Positions 55,951-64,000 of a stretch of DNA of 64,000 nucleotides are shown here, piece by piece. This stretch comes from Dyadobacter sp. NIV53 (GTDB taxonomy: Bacteria > Bacteroidota > Bacteroidia > Cytophagales > Spirosomataceae): contig NZ_CP081299.1 in NCBI RefSeq assembly GCF_019711195.1, positions 3,782,001-3,846,000 of the forward strand, written 5' to 3'. The first letter of the stretch is position 1. Every line of letters begins with the position of its first letter. Below the pieces are notes generated by a model that saw only the letters and a program-made list of their open reading frames with translations, was not told where the DNA came from and did not search any database. The translations under genes were made by a program, and so were the position numbers.

Positions 55951-57225
55951 ATGCGCATATCTATAATCATTATAAGTCTTTTTGCTTTGTCGGGATGCTC
56001 CGTTTCTCATTACTTAAAACGGGAAATGAAAAATTCACAGGTTTTGGGCCAGCAGCATACCGGAATTTCTATCCATAACCTGAATGACAAAAAAGCAATA
56101 GCATCTTATCAGGATAATAAATATTTCACTCCGGCGTCCAATACCAAGCTTTTTAGCTTTTATGCCGGATTATGCGCTTTAGGTGATTCCATTCCCGGCC
56201 TTGAATATCTTGAATGGGGCGAATTATTAATCATCCGTGGTACAGGAGATCCTTCCTTATTACACCCCGACTTACCTCACAGCAAAGTTTACGATTTTTT
56301 GAAAGGAAGAAAAGACCAGATATTTTTTACCCCCATTAATTTTGAGAACAAACGTTTTGGTCCGGGATGGGGCTGGAGTGATTACAATGATTATTATCAG
56401 GCTGAAGTTTCTCCAATGCCGGTTTATGGAAATTTTGCACGTTTTACAGGGGAAGGGTCTCAAAAATTTAAGGTCGAACCAAGCTTCTGGGGCAAATCAT
56501 TAATAGCCGATACTACTGCTTCGGGAATTGAACGGGAAGAATTTCAAAATATGTTCCATCATTCCAGGTTAGGTGTTCCGCAAGGGCTGAGCCAGGATGT
56601 TCCGGTACGCATGTCGGATCAGTTAACAGTACGGTTACTGAGCGATACTCTGAAAAAAGAAATAAAACTCATTCATATTCCGATTAATCTCGAACTGCAA
56701 AAGATTTACAGCATTCCTTCAGATTCATTGTATGCGCGGATGATGCAGGTAAGTGACAATATGCTTGCCGAACAACTGATGTTAATTTATGCTTCTGCAA
56801 ACGGCTTACCACTTAATACAGAAAAGGCTATTGAACACGCAATTGCGCACCATATGAGTGATTTACCTGATCCATTGCTATGGAAAGACGGATCAGGGCT
56901 TAGCCGGTACAACCTTTTTACACCCCGGACTATTGCTGCCCTGCTTCAAAAGATTTATGATAAAGTACCTCAGAAAAGGTTGTTTCATATTATGGCAACG
57001 GGTGGAAAAACCGGCACTTTAAAAAATCTTTTTAAAGATGAAAAACCATTCATTTTTGCTAAAACAGGAAGCCTTAGCAACATTTATGACCTCAGCGGAT
57101 TTTTAGTAACAAAAAAAGGCAAAATCCTCATTTTCAGCTTTATGAATAATAATTTCACCAGGCCAACCGGTGAAATTAGAAAAGAAGTGGAACGTATCCT
57201 GACTGGCATTCACCAGAAATTCTAA
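55951..57225 (+). CDS. PBP4-type D-alanyl-D-alanine carboxypeptidase, lipoprotein
   Basis: This S13-like serine peptidase (424 residues) trims or cuts peptidoglycan stem peptides. The active-site set is complete: S63-N-T-K66 (SxxK), S-D-N in QVSDNMLAEQL, and KTG in TGGKTGTL. It has a lipobox (ALSGC), so it should be anchored in the envelope. It lacks the large insert between SxxK and SxN seen in E. coli DacB, and is short for the family. Confidence 0.88.
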   Translation: MRISIIIISLFALSGCSVSHYLKREMKNSQVLGQQHTGISIHNLNDKKAIASYQDNKYFTPASNTKLFSFYAGLCALGDSIPGLEYLEWGELLIIRGTGDPSLLHPDLPHSKVYDFLKGRKDQIFFTPINFENKRFGPGWGWSDYNDYYQAEVSPMPVYGNFARFTGEGSQKFKVEPSFWGKSLIADTTASGIEREEFQNMFHHSRLGVPQGLSQDVPVRMSDQLTVRLLSDTLKKEIKLIHIPINLELQKIYSIPSDSLYARMMQVSDNMLAEQLMLIYASANGLPLNTEKAIEHAIAHHMSDLPDPLLWKDGSGLSRYNLFTPRTIAALLQKIYDKVPQKRLFHIMATGGKTGTLKNLFKDEKPFIFAKTGSLSNIYDLSGFLVTKKGKILIFSFMNNNFTRPTGEIRKEVERILTGIHQKF

Positions 57226-57240
57226 TCCTCAATCTGCTTT

Positions 57241-57600
57241 TCAGGTTGAGCCGGCACAACAGATGGTATTGTGCCCATTTTTCCTTACCAGCAAATAAAT
57301 ATTATATAATCCCGGCTCTATTGTGGCTTTATGAAAACTGGTATAAGCTCCATCTGAATAATCCTTCGCTGTTGTAAAAAAAAGCCTTTTCTCCCTATCT
57401 GGAAGAAATCAAGGTGATAACCGGAAAAACCATCAAACCATTTCCATAGGTAAAAGTGTCAGCAATAGCCAGAATTAATAAACCGGCAATATATCCGGCT
57501 CGTAAACGGTCAATTAAAGCGACGTAATTACAAACAGTAACACACCGAAATTGCAAAGAGAACGGACACCAAAAAAAATATTTTCATAATATTGGGAATA
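57241..57600 (-). pseudogene. Remnant of a multi-pass membrane protein
   Basis: On the minus strand, fragments of one membrane protein appear in three frames: FGVLLFVITSL, then ALIDRLRAGYIAGLLILAIADTFTYGNGLM, shown in parts, then FTTAKDYSDGAYTSFHKATIE to a TGA at 57241-57243. They are separated by frameshifts, one of them in a T8 tract. Together they fill most of the 507-base gap between the PBP4-like gene and the MORN-repeat gene. The family is not named. Confidence 0.55.
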
Positions 57601-57732
57601 GCGCAAAGAAGAAACGCAAACCAGATTTTAAAATAAGGAAGGAGATTTGAAAGTATAAATTAATGGATTCTTACGGTAAATTATGCAGGATATTAAACTG
57701 GTTGAAACGCAATTTTCAACCATTGAAATAAT

Positions 57733-58755
57733 TTAATTTTCAGTTTCTTCCTCTACTGAAGCACGCGGGTCTTTGGTATAATCGTATAGCAATTTGCCTT
57801 TTTCATCCCATTCGCGTAAAACAAAAGGCTCAAAATCATCGTCCCAGCTGCTTTTAGGATACTGTATTTCTTTTTTGCGCTGACGGCGAAACTGATAATA
57901 TTCTACCCAGCGGCCAATTTTTTTACCTTCGTCGTATTTTCCGCTGGCCATGAGCTGGCCTTCTTTGTAAAATTCAAGAAATTCTCCTTCTACTTCTCCA
58001 AATGTAACCGGGACCACTTCTTTAATTTGTGAATGTGCTGAATCATAATAAGTAATTCGCGCTTCGGCCGGAAACCCTCGGTTCCAAACCGATTTATCAA
58101 TCAGATTGAATTTGGTATCATATTTTGCCCAGCGGCCATCTTTCAGTCCCATGTAATAAAATCCTTCTTCAATCAGATTTTCTCCTGAATATTTTTTATA
58201 GGAACCATGTAATGGAAGTGCCTTTTCCTTTTCTTTAATAAGCGCAGAACTTAATCTTTTACTTTTTGTATCGTACCAGCGTGTTTCCGTGGCACGTACG
58301 TAGGGATTCAAGGGTTTGTGTTCTTTTAAAATATGGAATGATTCAACAGTTGCTCGTTCGCCGCTTCCGAACTTGACAGACATACTTTCCATTGGAATGC
58401 CTTCATATTGTACTTTTGCCAGTTTTGCCTTTTCTTTTTTGCGTTTCCTGTCGGCTTTCTGGTTTTTATATTCTTTAACCCTGAGTCCAAGATCAGGAAT
58501 TTTTTCACCAAAAAGAGAAGATATAGATCCTGATTTATTATTCCCGCCTGGCACGGCAGTGCCGGTTACCGGATTAAGACCGGAAACAAATGATTTTAAA
58601 TCACTCAGCCCACCTTTGCGGGCAGCAGCTGTGTCCTTTTTAACAGTCTCTTTAGGAAGCCACGAAGGTGTGGATTCTTTCTCTTCAGACTGTGCTGAAA
58701 CCGTTCCAAACAGGAAAACAGTTAGAAAGCACCAGATTAGAATAACACTTTGCAT
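57733..58755 (-). CDS. MORN/YwqK-like repeat exported protein
   Basis: From ATG 58755 (MQSVILIWCFLTVFLFG) the protein has 340 residues with a signal peptide ending TVSAQ. The C-terminal half holds repeat units of the YwqK/MORN type (GFYYMGLKDGRWAKYD, GEVEGEFLEFYKEGQL, GKYDEGKKIGRWVEYY). YwqK-like repeats are found in some antitoxin-annotated and many exported proteins. The function is unknown. It is divergent from fcl. Confidence 0.75.
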   Translation of the reverse strand: MQSVILIWCFLTVFLFGTVSAQSEEKESTPSWLPKETVKKDTAAARKGGLSDLKSFVSGLNPVTGTAVPGGNNKSGSISSLFGEKIPDLGLRVKEYKNQKADRKRKKEKAKLAKVQYEGIPMESMSVKFGSGERATVESFHILKEHKPLNPYVRATETRWYDTKSKRLSSALIKEKEKALPLHGSYKKYSGENLIEEGFYYMGLKDGRWAKYDTKFNLIDKSVWNRGFPAEARITYYDSAHSQIKEVVPVTFGEVEGEFLEFYKEGQLMASGKYDEGKKIGRWVEYYQFRRQRKKEIQYPKSSWDDDFEPFVLREWDEKGKLLYDYTKDPRASVEEETEN

Positions 58756-58787
58756 GTAAATAGGATTTTTCTTAAGCACAAGTTTGT

Positions 58788-58840
58788 TACTTTTGTAACG
58801 AATTGATCTCAACGTTATTGATTTTGTACTTACAAATTTA
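58788..58840. promoter_or_regulatory. Divergent promoter region, MORN gene / fcl
   Basis: The 95-base gap carries TACTTTTG on the plus strand (58788-58795, for fcl) and TAAATTTG on the minus strand (58833-58840, for the MORN gene), both fitting TAnnTTTG. Neither has a clear -33 TTG at the usual spacing. Confidence 0.35.
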
Positions 58841-58850
58841 GATAAACACA

Positions 58851-59792
58851 TTGGAAAAAAGCGCTAAAATTTACATCGCGGGCCACAGAGGAATGGTTGG
58901 CTCTGCCATTCACCGTAAGTTAGTTAGTGAAGGCTTCACTAATTTCGTTTTCCGCACCTCTTCAGAACTTGATTTGCGTGAACAAGAACTTGTCAGAACT
59001 TTCTTTGCAACGGAGCGTCCTGAATATGTTTTTCTGGCAGCAGCGAAAGTTGGGGGTATTATGGCCAATAATATTTATCGTGCTGAATTTCTTTATGAAA
59101 ACCTTCAGATACAAAATAATATTATTGACGCTGCTTATCGTAACGACGTAAAAAAATTAATGTTTTTAGGCTCTTCCTGTATATATCCAAAACTGGCACC
59201 TCAACCGCTTCAGGAAGATTCACTGCTGACCGGCATACTGGAATCTACGAATGAACCTTACGCGATAGCTAAAATTGCCGGAATTAAAATGTGTGAAGCT
59301 TACAGAAGCCAGTATGGCTGTGATTTTATATCTGTAATGCCTACCAATTTATATGGCCCAAATGATAATTATGACCTGAACAAGTCGCATGTACTTCCTG
59401 CCATGATACGTAAATTTCATGAAGCAAAAGAAGAAAACAAGCCATTTGTTGAGCTTTGGGGTACAGGTTCTCCTTTGCGCGAATTTCTTCACGCCAATGA
59501 TCTTGCAGACGCGTGTTACTTTTTAATGCAGAATTACAGTGAGCCAGGATTCCTAAACGTCGGAGTTGGAAATGATGTAACAATTAAAGCTCTGGCCGAA
59601 ACAATACGTGAAATTGTTGGCTACGAAGGTGAAATTCACTGGAATTCAGACAAGCCGGATGGTACTCCACGTAAGCTAATGGATGTAAGCAAGTTACATG
59701 CTCTGGGCTGGAAACATAAAATCGAGCTGGAAGATGGAATTCGAATCACTTATCAGGATTTTCTGCAAAAAATAGAAACCTACGCGGTTTAA
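58851..59792 (+). CDS. fcl: GDP-L-fucose synthase
   Basis: Fcl (WcaG) reduces GDP-4-keto-6-deoxymannose to GDP-L-fucose, a sugar donor for capsule and surface polysaccharide. The 313-residue SDR enzyme has the NADP motif GHRGMVGSA, a catalytic Y-x-x-x-K in EPYAIAKIAG, and GTGSPLREFLHANDLA. The start appears to be TTG 58851. The GDP-mannose dehydratase gene (gmd) is not in the window. Confidence 0.94.
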   Translation: MEKSAKIYIAGHRGMVGSAIHRKLVSEGFTNFVFRTSSELDLREQELVRTFFATERPEYVFLAAAKVGGIMANNIYRAEFLYENLQIQNNIIDAAYRNDVKKLMFLGSSCIYPKLAPQPLQEDSLLTGILESTNEPYAIAKIAGIKMCEAYRSQYGCDFISVMPTNLYGPNDNYDLNKSHVLPAMIRKFHEAKEENKPFVELWGTGSPLREFLHANDLADACYFLMQNYSEPGFLNVGVGNDVTIKALAETIREIVGYEGEIHWNSDKPDGTPRKLMDVSKLHALGWKHKIELEDGIRITYQDFLQKIETYAV

Positions 59793-59923
59793 TCAAATTG
59801 TTGAAAATGAGTGACAAATAAGTTAAACCTAATAATCAAACACTAAAATCTATTTTCGCCTACTATAATTCTTTTTTTAGCAAATTTACAGTATATAATT
59901 ACAAGATAATTCGGGAAACTAAT

Positions 59924-59931
59924 TAGTTTTG
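59924..59931 (+). promoter_or_regulatory. Possible -7 box of the Lrp gene
   Basis: TAGTTTTG fits TAnnTTTG and lies 45 bases upstream of the ATG at 59976. No -33 TTG is visible at the right distance. Confidence 0.3.
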
Positions 59932-59975
59932 CAGCGTCTTAGAAAATGGACACTCAATAAACCTAGTCGAAAAAA

Positions 59976-60449
59976 ATGTCTTCAATTATAAAGTTAGACC
60001 AGATAGATCGTAAAGTATTAGAGATTTTACAAACTAACGCTAAAATAACTAACGCACAGCTATCAAAAGAAATCGGGCTTTCCCCTGCACCAACGCTTGA
60101 AAGAGTTAAAAAGCTTGAACAATCAGGTATTATTAAAAGTTATCATGCGCAGCTTGAACCTGATAAAGTAGGATTAGGAGTAAGTACTTTTGTACAGATT
60201 TCCTTAGTTGGCCATAGAAAAGCAGTTACAGAGTCATTTGTAGAGAAAGTACATGCAATACCTGAAATCATCGAATGCCATCATATTACGGGTACCGGAG
60301 ATTTCCTGCTAAGAGTTATTTCTAAAGATATTAGTACGTACCAGAAACTCATGCTTGAAAAAATCAATGAAATTGAAGAAGTTGCCAGCACCCAAACAAT
60401 GGTGATTCTTTCCACTTTCAAAGAAACCAAAGTATTGCCTATTCCTTGA
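59976..60449 (+). CDS. Lrp/AsnC-family transcriptional regulator
   Basis: The 157-residue protein has an N-terminal helix-turn-helix (residues ~1-60; VLEILQTNAKITNAQLSKEI, LSPAPTLERVKKLE) and a C-terminal RAM/AsnC ligand domain (~70-150; VQISLVGH, ECHHITGTGDFLLRV). It probably senses an amino acid. No target site can be proved. It ends at a strong terminator. Confidence 0.93.
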   Translation: MSSIIKLDQIDRKVLEILQTNAKITNAQLSKEIGLSPAPTLERVKKLEQSGIIKSYHAQLEPDKVGLGVSTFVQISLVGHRKAVTESFVEKVHAIPEIIECHHITGTGDFLLRVISKDISTYQKLMLEKINEIEEVASTQTMVILSTFKETKVLPIP

Positions 60450-60471
60450 GAATAATATTTGGAATAATACA

Positions 60472-60520
60472 TTTAAAACAGAAGGTCGGCTCCGATATGG
60501 AACCGACCTTCTGTTTTAAA
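60472..60520. terminator. Bidirectional terminator after the Lrp gene
   Basis: Arms of about 22 bases meet with one G-U pair (TTTAAAACAGAAGGTCGG with CCGACCTTCTGTTTTAAA), flanked by A and T tracts. It lies between the convergent Lrp and DUF4301 genes. Confidence 0.9.
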
Positions 60521-60579
60521 TTAACGTGAAGATTTTATATTGAAGCGTCAGAAAGCTAACAGCTATCAACCAGCAACTA

Positions 60580-62075
60580 TTATTGGTGCTGTTCGCGCAA
60601 CAGATCATTTACCGTTTTTACCGGATTGAACGTAATCAAAGGAACTTCAACAAAAATTGTGTTCCAGTCGGCCATGGCACCATTCCATAAACCTGGTAAC
60701 TCCTGTGCTTTCAGCTCTTTACCATCTTTCGATTTTCCGGTGATAAATCCGGTCAAAGGATCTCTGAATTTTTTAAGATCGTACAATTCTCCTGCTCTGT
60801 TTTTAACAGCACATACCAGATCTACCGGATTAAAATGAGTGGAGTTCTTGAAAATACTGTTTTGATCAGCGTCGTCTACATCTACCTGTGCGGATTCAAC
60901 TACCTGAAGAGAAGAAGACCCATCTGCATTTTCAGCCCAAAAAGGCCCTCCGCCTGGTTCTCCCTGGTTTTTCACCATGCCGCATGCACGCAATGGCCGG
61001 TCCAGTTTTGTCAAAAAATATTCTCTTTTTTCAGAATCATCCCAATCTGCAAACGCTACCGGAGGAATTACACATAATTCTTTTTGGAAAAATGTATCTA
61101 TTTCAGCCAGTAAATCTCCGTCCGTTGAACCAACGAGATGATTTAAATAATCAAAAATACGTTTCTGATATTGAAGAACGATTCCTGCCAGTGCTTTTTT
61201 GTAAGTAATGGTTTCTTCTTTTATGCGATCAGGCACTACATTATCAATATTTTTGATAAAAATAATATCTGCATCCAGCTGACCCAGATTTTCTAACAAT
61301 GCACCATGCCCGGCCGGCCGGAAAAGAATACTTCCGTCACTTTCTCTGAAAGGAGAATTATCCAGATTAACCGCAATTGTATCCGTTGAGCTCTGCTGTT
61401 CCGAAAATGATACAAAATATTTTACCCCAAACTGGCTTTGATAACCAGGAAGCACTTCTACAACCAATTTTTCAAATTTGTCGCGATGTTCGGGAGAAAC
61501 AGTAAAATGGATTTTTACCTGGCCTCCTGCATTTGCATATTTTGCGCCTTCAACCAGATGTTCTTCTAATGGCGTACGGGAACGATCCGTATAGTTATGG
61601 AATTTTAACAGCCCTTTTGGCAATTCTCCGTATCCCAAACCTTTATTAGTAAGGAAATAAGAAACAATTGTTGATTCATCCGCTGACTTAATATCATATC
61701 CGTCGGAAGCTAAAACCGTTTTTAAATCATCATAAAAAGCAAATTCTGAAAGTCTGGTAAAGAATTCGTCAACTGATTTATCTTTTTTCCTTCCTGCAAA
61801 AATCCAAAAAGGGATTTAAACATACGTGTTGCTGCTCCCGAAGCAGGCACAAATTTTAATAAAGCAATTTCACCATCTGAAGTACTTTTGTCAAATTCAC
61901 CGACAACCTCTTTTATTTGCTCATCCGTAAGCCTTATAATGCCATCACCAACCGTAGCCGCTTTTGAAAGTTGTAGAAAAGGAAATCCGTTTACAAAATA
62001 TTTTATTTGTTCTTCCACCACACTGGCGTCGCTTCCGCGCTCTTTAATCTGCGTAATATCTGCTTCAAGAAACAT
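60580..62075 (-). pseudogene. DUF4301 protein, split by one frameshift
   Basis: The two frames (62075-61722 and 61638-60580, with the intervening codons also coding) form one ~500-residue DUF4301 protein. They join if one base is added to the T6 run at 61783-61788, giving EGKKDKSVDEFFTRLSEFAF. The N-terminal half carries FVPASGAATRMFKSL; the later part has GHGALLENLGQLDADIIFIKNID, shown as GHGALLENLGQL and DADIIFIKNID. Function is unknown; a nucleotidyltransferase-like fold has been proposed for the family. Confidence 0.8.
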
Positions 62076-62109
62076 AAATCATTTGTTTAAATCTAAAGTA
62101 AAAAATTAC

Positions 62110-62151
62110 ACAGCCGCAGAAATGTTAACTAATTAAGAGTTCTGCGGCTGT
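62110..62151 (-). terminator. Terminator downstream of pcrA/uvrD
   Basis: ACAGCCGCAGA (62110-62120) pairs with TCTGCGGCTGT (62141-62151) around a 20-base loop. On the minus strand the stem runs into TGTAATTTTTTAC. It follows the helicase stop. Confidence 0.8.
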
Positions 62152-62207
62152 ATTTAAGCTAATAAGGTAAAGCTTTGGATAAACATAGTATAACTATAAT
62201 AAAAGAT

Positions 62208-64000
62208 TTATTTTATTATACGGAGTTTAGCAAAGCTAAGTAACAATGTTTTTTCGCCTACTGTATCAAATTTTACGGTTGCTTTACGGTCTGTTCCGTT
62301 TATTTCCATTTTTATAACCGTGCCAAAACCAAATTTCAGGTGTTCTACCTGATTACCTTCTGCAAGATCTTTGGTATCACTTGGCTGGAAATCGCCGGAA
62401 GGAACGTGTGAAGATGCAGTTGTAACAGGTTTTGGCTCAGTTCCTTTACGCGGCCCTAGATTTTTTACAAATGCCATCGGCGAATTTACTGATTCACGAT
62501 CACGGCCTCTTTGTACAGCGACAGAAATATTCAGGAATTTCGGATCTACTTCTAACAAGAAGCGGCTTGGCTCACACATTTTCAGGCGGCCCCATTGGTA
62601 GCGACTTTCGGCATAAGAGAAAGTCAGCTTCTGTTCGGCTCTTGTAATAGCCACATAAAACAAACGCCTTTCCTCTTCCAGATCCTGCCGGCTTTCAAGC
62701 ATCATCTGGCTTGGAAAAAGATCTTCTTCGAGCCCCACTATAAACACATTCCGGAATTCCAATCCTTTTGCAGAGTGGATCGTCATCATAGTAACCCTAT
62801 CATGGTCTTCATTATCATCCGGCTCGTCCGCATTGGTCAATAAGGAAACTGATTGTAAAAATGCACCCAGCGTTTTATCTTCATTTTCTTCGTTGTCAAC
62901 AAATTCTTTAATACCGTTAAGTAATTCCTGGACGTTTTCATAGCGGGAGAGCCCTTCAACTGTTTTGTCTTCATACAATTCTTTAAGGAGTTTAGACGCT
63001 TTGGCAATATGAGAAGAAATCTCATATGCATCTTTTCCCTCCTCGATCATGATCTTGAAGCTCTTGATCAGTGTTGCAAAATCTTCGATTGGTGTAATTG
63101 TGCGGCCGGTAGCATAGTTGCCTATATTCGCAACCACTTCCCATATCGGTACATTGTTTTCAGAAGCCGTTACTGTAATTCTTGCAACAGTCGTATCACC
63201 AATTCCGCGTTTAGGCAGATTTATAATTCGTTTGAAAGCCTCTTCATCCCGCTGATTGACAGTAAATCTTAAATATCCGAGAAGGTCTTTAATTTCTTTT
63301 CTTTGATAAAAAGATTGTCCACCAATGATACGGTATTTGATTCCAAGTTTACGTAACGCTTCTTCAAAAGACCGGGATTGGGCATTCGTACGGTAAAGAA
63401 TCGCAAAATTTTCATTCCTTAACGCTTTCTGCATTTTTTCTTCAAAGATTGCAGTGGCTACCAACCTGCCTTCTTCATTATCAGAACCTGCTTTGATGAC
63501 ATCAATCAGTGATCCTTCCTGATTAGCGGTAAAAGTTGTTTTTTCCAGCTGCGATTTATTGCGGGCAATAACTGAATTGGCAGCATTAACAATTGTTCCG
63601 GTTGAGCGGTAGTTCTGCTCCAGTTTGATCGTCTGAACATCCGGAAAGTCCTTGGAGAAATTCAGGATATTCTCAATATTGGCTCCCCGAAAAGCATAAA
63701 TACTCTGAGCATCGTCACCTACTATACATATATTACGATGAATTCCTGATAATTTACGTGTAATCAAATATTGTGAAACGTTGGTATCCTGAAACTCATC
63801 TACCATAACGTGCATGAATTTTTGCTGGTATTTAAGTAGTACATCAGGAAAATCACGAAAGAGCACATTGGTATTAAACAACAGATCATCAAAATCCATG
63901 GCATTTGCCTGAAAGCAGCGTGTCGCATAAGTTTTATAAATTCTGCCAATCTCTTTCATTCTTGCTGCATCATCGTCTGCCTGAATGACTGGATTATTGA
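62208..64000 (-). CDS. PcrA/UvrD-family DNA helicase (partial)
   Basis: The frame is open to the window edge, so the N-terminus, including motif I, is outside. Seen here are motif II VMVDEFQDTN, motif III GDDAQSIYAFRGANI, motif IV LEQNYRSTG, motif V MMTIHSAKGLEFRNVF and motif VI YVAITRAEQKLTFS. A C-terminal Tudor-like segment (EHLKFGFGTVIKMEING) follows. It is a 3'-5' superfamily 1 helicase for repair and replication restart. Confidence 0.95.
   Translation of the reverse strand, partial: NNPVIQADDDAARMKEIGRIYKTYATRCFQANAMDFDDLLFNTNVLFRDFPDVLLKYQQKFMHVMVDEFQDTNVSQYLITRKLSGIHRNICIVGDDAQSIYAFRGANIENILNFSKDFPDVQTIKLEQNYRSTGTIVNAANSVIARNKSQLEKTTFTANQEGSLIDVIKAGSDNEEGRLVATAIFEEKMQKALRNENFAILYRTNAQSRSFEEALRKLGIKYRIIGGQSFYQRKEIKDLLGYLRFTVNQRDEEAFKRIINLPKRGIGDTTVARITVTASENNVPIWEVVANIGNYATGRTITPIEDFATLIKSFKIMIEEGKDAYEISSHIAKASKLLKELYEDKTVEGLSRYENVQELLNGIKEFVDNEENEDKTLGAFLQSVSLLTNADEPDDNEDHDRVTMMTIHSAKGLEFRNVFIVGLEEDLFPSQMMLESRQDLEEERRLFYVAITRAEQKLTFSYAESRYQWGRLKMCEPSRFLLEVDPKFLNISVAVQRGRDRESVNSPMAFVKNLGPRKGTEPKPVTTASSHVPSGDFQPSDTKDLAEGNQVEHLKFGFGTVIKMEINGTDRKATVKFDTVGEKTLLLSFAKLRIIK

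Overview
The window looks like a chromosome segment of a Bacteroidota bacterium of the Cytophagales, most like Dyadobacter or a close relative. The lineage is inferred from gene content: a secreted protein with a C-terminal type IX secretion sorting domain, a SusC-type plug protein, a DUF4292/EnvC-like envelope operon, a GT3-type glycogen synthase, a very short ATP synthase epsilon subunit, AT-rich intergenic DNA and TAnnTTTG-type -7 promoter boxes. There is no prophage, CRISPR array, rRNA or complete insertion sequence. Most of the window is ordinary core chromosome, with a few decayed accessory genes.

Layout. 1-1515: the end of a helicase, a heptamer repeat, a decayed SocA/Panacea-like gene and a frameshifted alpha/beta hydrolase. 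1611-3938: a secreted CehA-type PHP metallohydrolase. 3999-15280, all minus strand: panB-rluA-DUF6787; a TPR-DUF4292-EnvC-like envelope operon; a large plug-domain protein; a DUF4143 ATPase; an APC permease. 15387-19550, plus: a LytS/LytTR two-component pair, an intradiol-dioxygenase-like lipoprotein, a 14-copy heptamer array and two little-known genes. 19620-21458, minus: atpD and atpC. 21796-28047, plus: a TPR membrane protein, a LolD-like ABC ATPase, an antitoxin with a wrecked RelE/ParE-type toxin, and a second RluA. 28114-36243: a surface barrel, msrA, hemJ, a large malectin/T9SS protein, tRNA-Leu(CAG), a beta-CASP hydrolase, a cupin and hpt. 36387-47503: a TPR protein, M20 dipeptidase, plsY, a 1557-residue uncharacterised exported protein, prmA and glycogen synthase. 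47819-64000: a GHL10 glycosidase-like lipoprotein, nuoD, asd, RidA, DUF5723, recQ, PBP4-type peptidase, a membrane-gene remnant, a MORN-repeat protein, fcl, an Lrp regulator, DUF4301 and pcrA/uvrD.

Functional themes are envelope building (LytM activator, PBP4, PlsY, GDP-fucose, LolD-like ATPase, large exported proteins), energy (ATP synthase F1, NuoD), DNA repair helicases (RecQ, PcrA) and carbon storage (glycogen synthase).

The most unusual signals are not new enzymes. (1) A perfect 14 x 7-bp GGCTTTC array lies between two same-strand genes, and two reverse-complement copies end exactly at the next start codon, so the tract could pair with the translation start in many registers. (2) Related long inverted repeats built on ATGAGT/ACTCAT words lie in three separate intergenic gaps. 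(3) At least five genes (SocA-like, hydrolase, toxin, recQ, DUF4301) are broken by single-base contractions of homopolymer runs, and the sensor kinase has a further one-base lesion. This reflects either assembly under-calling or real slippage. No complete novel multigene system could be demonstrated from sequence alone.
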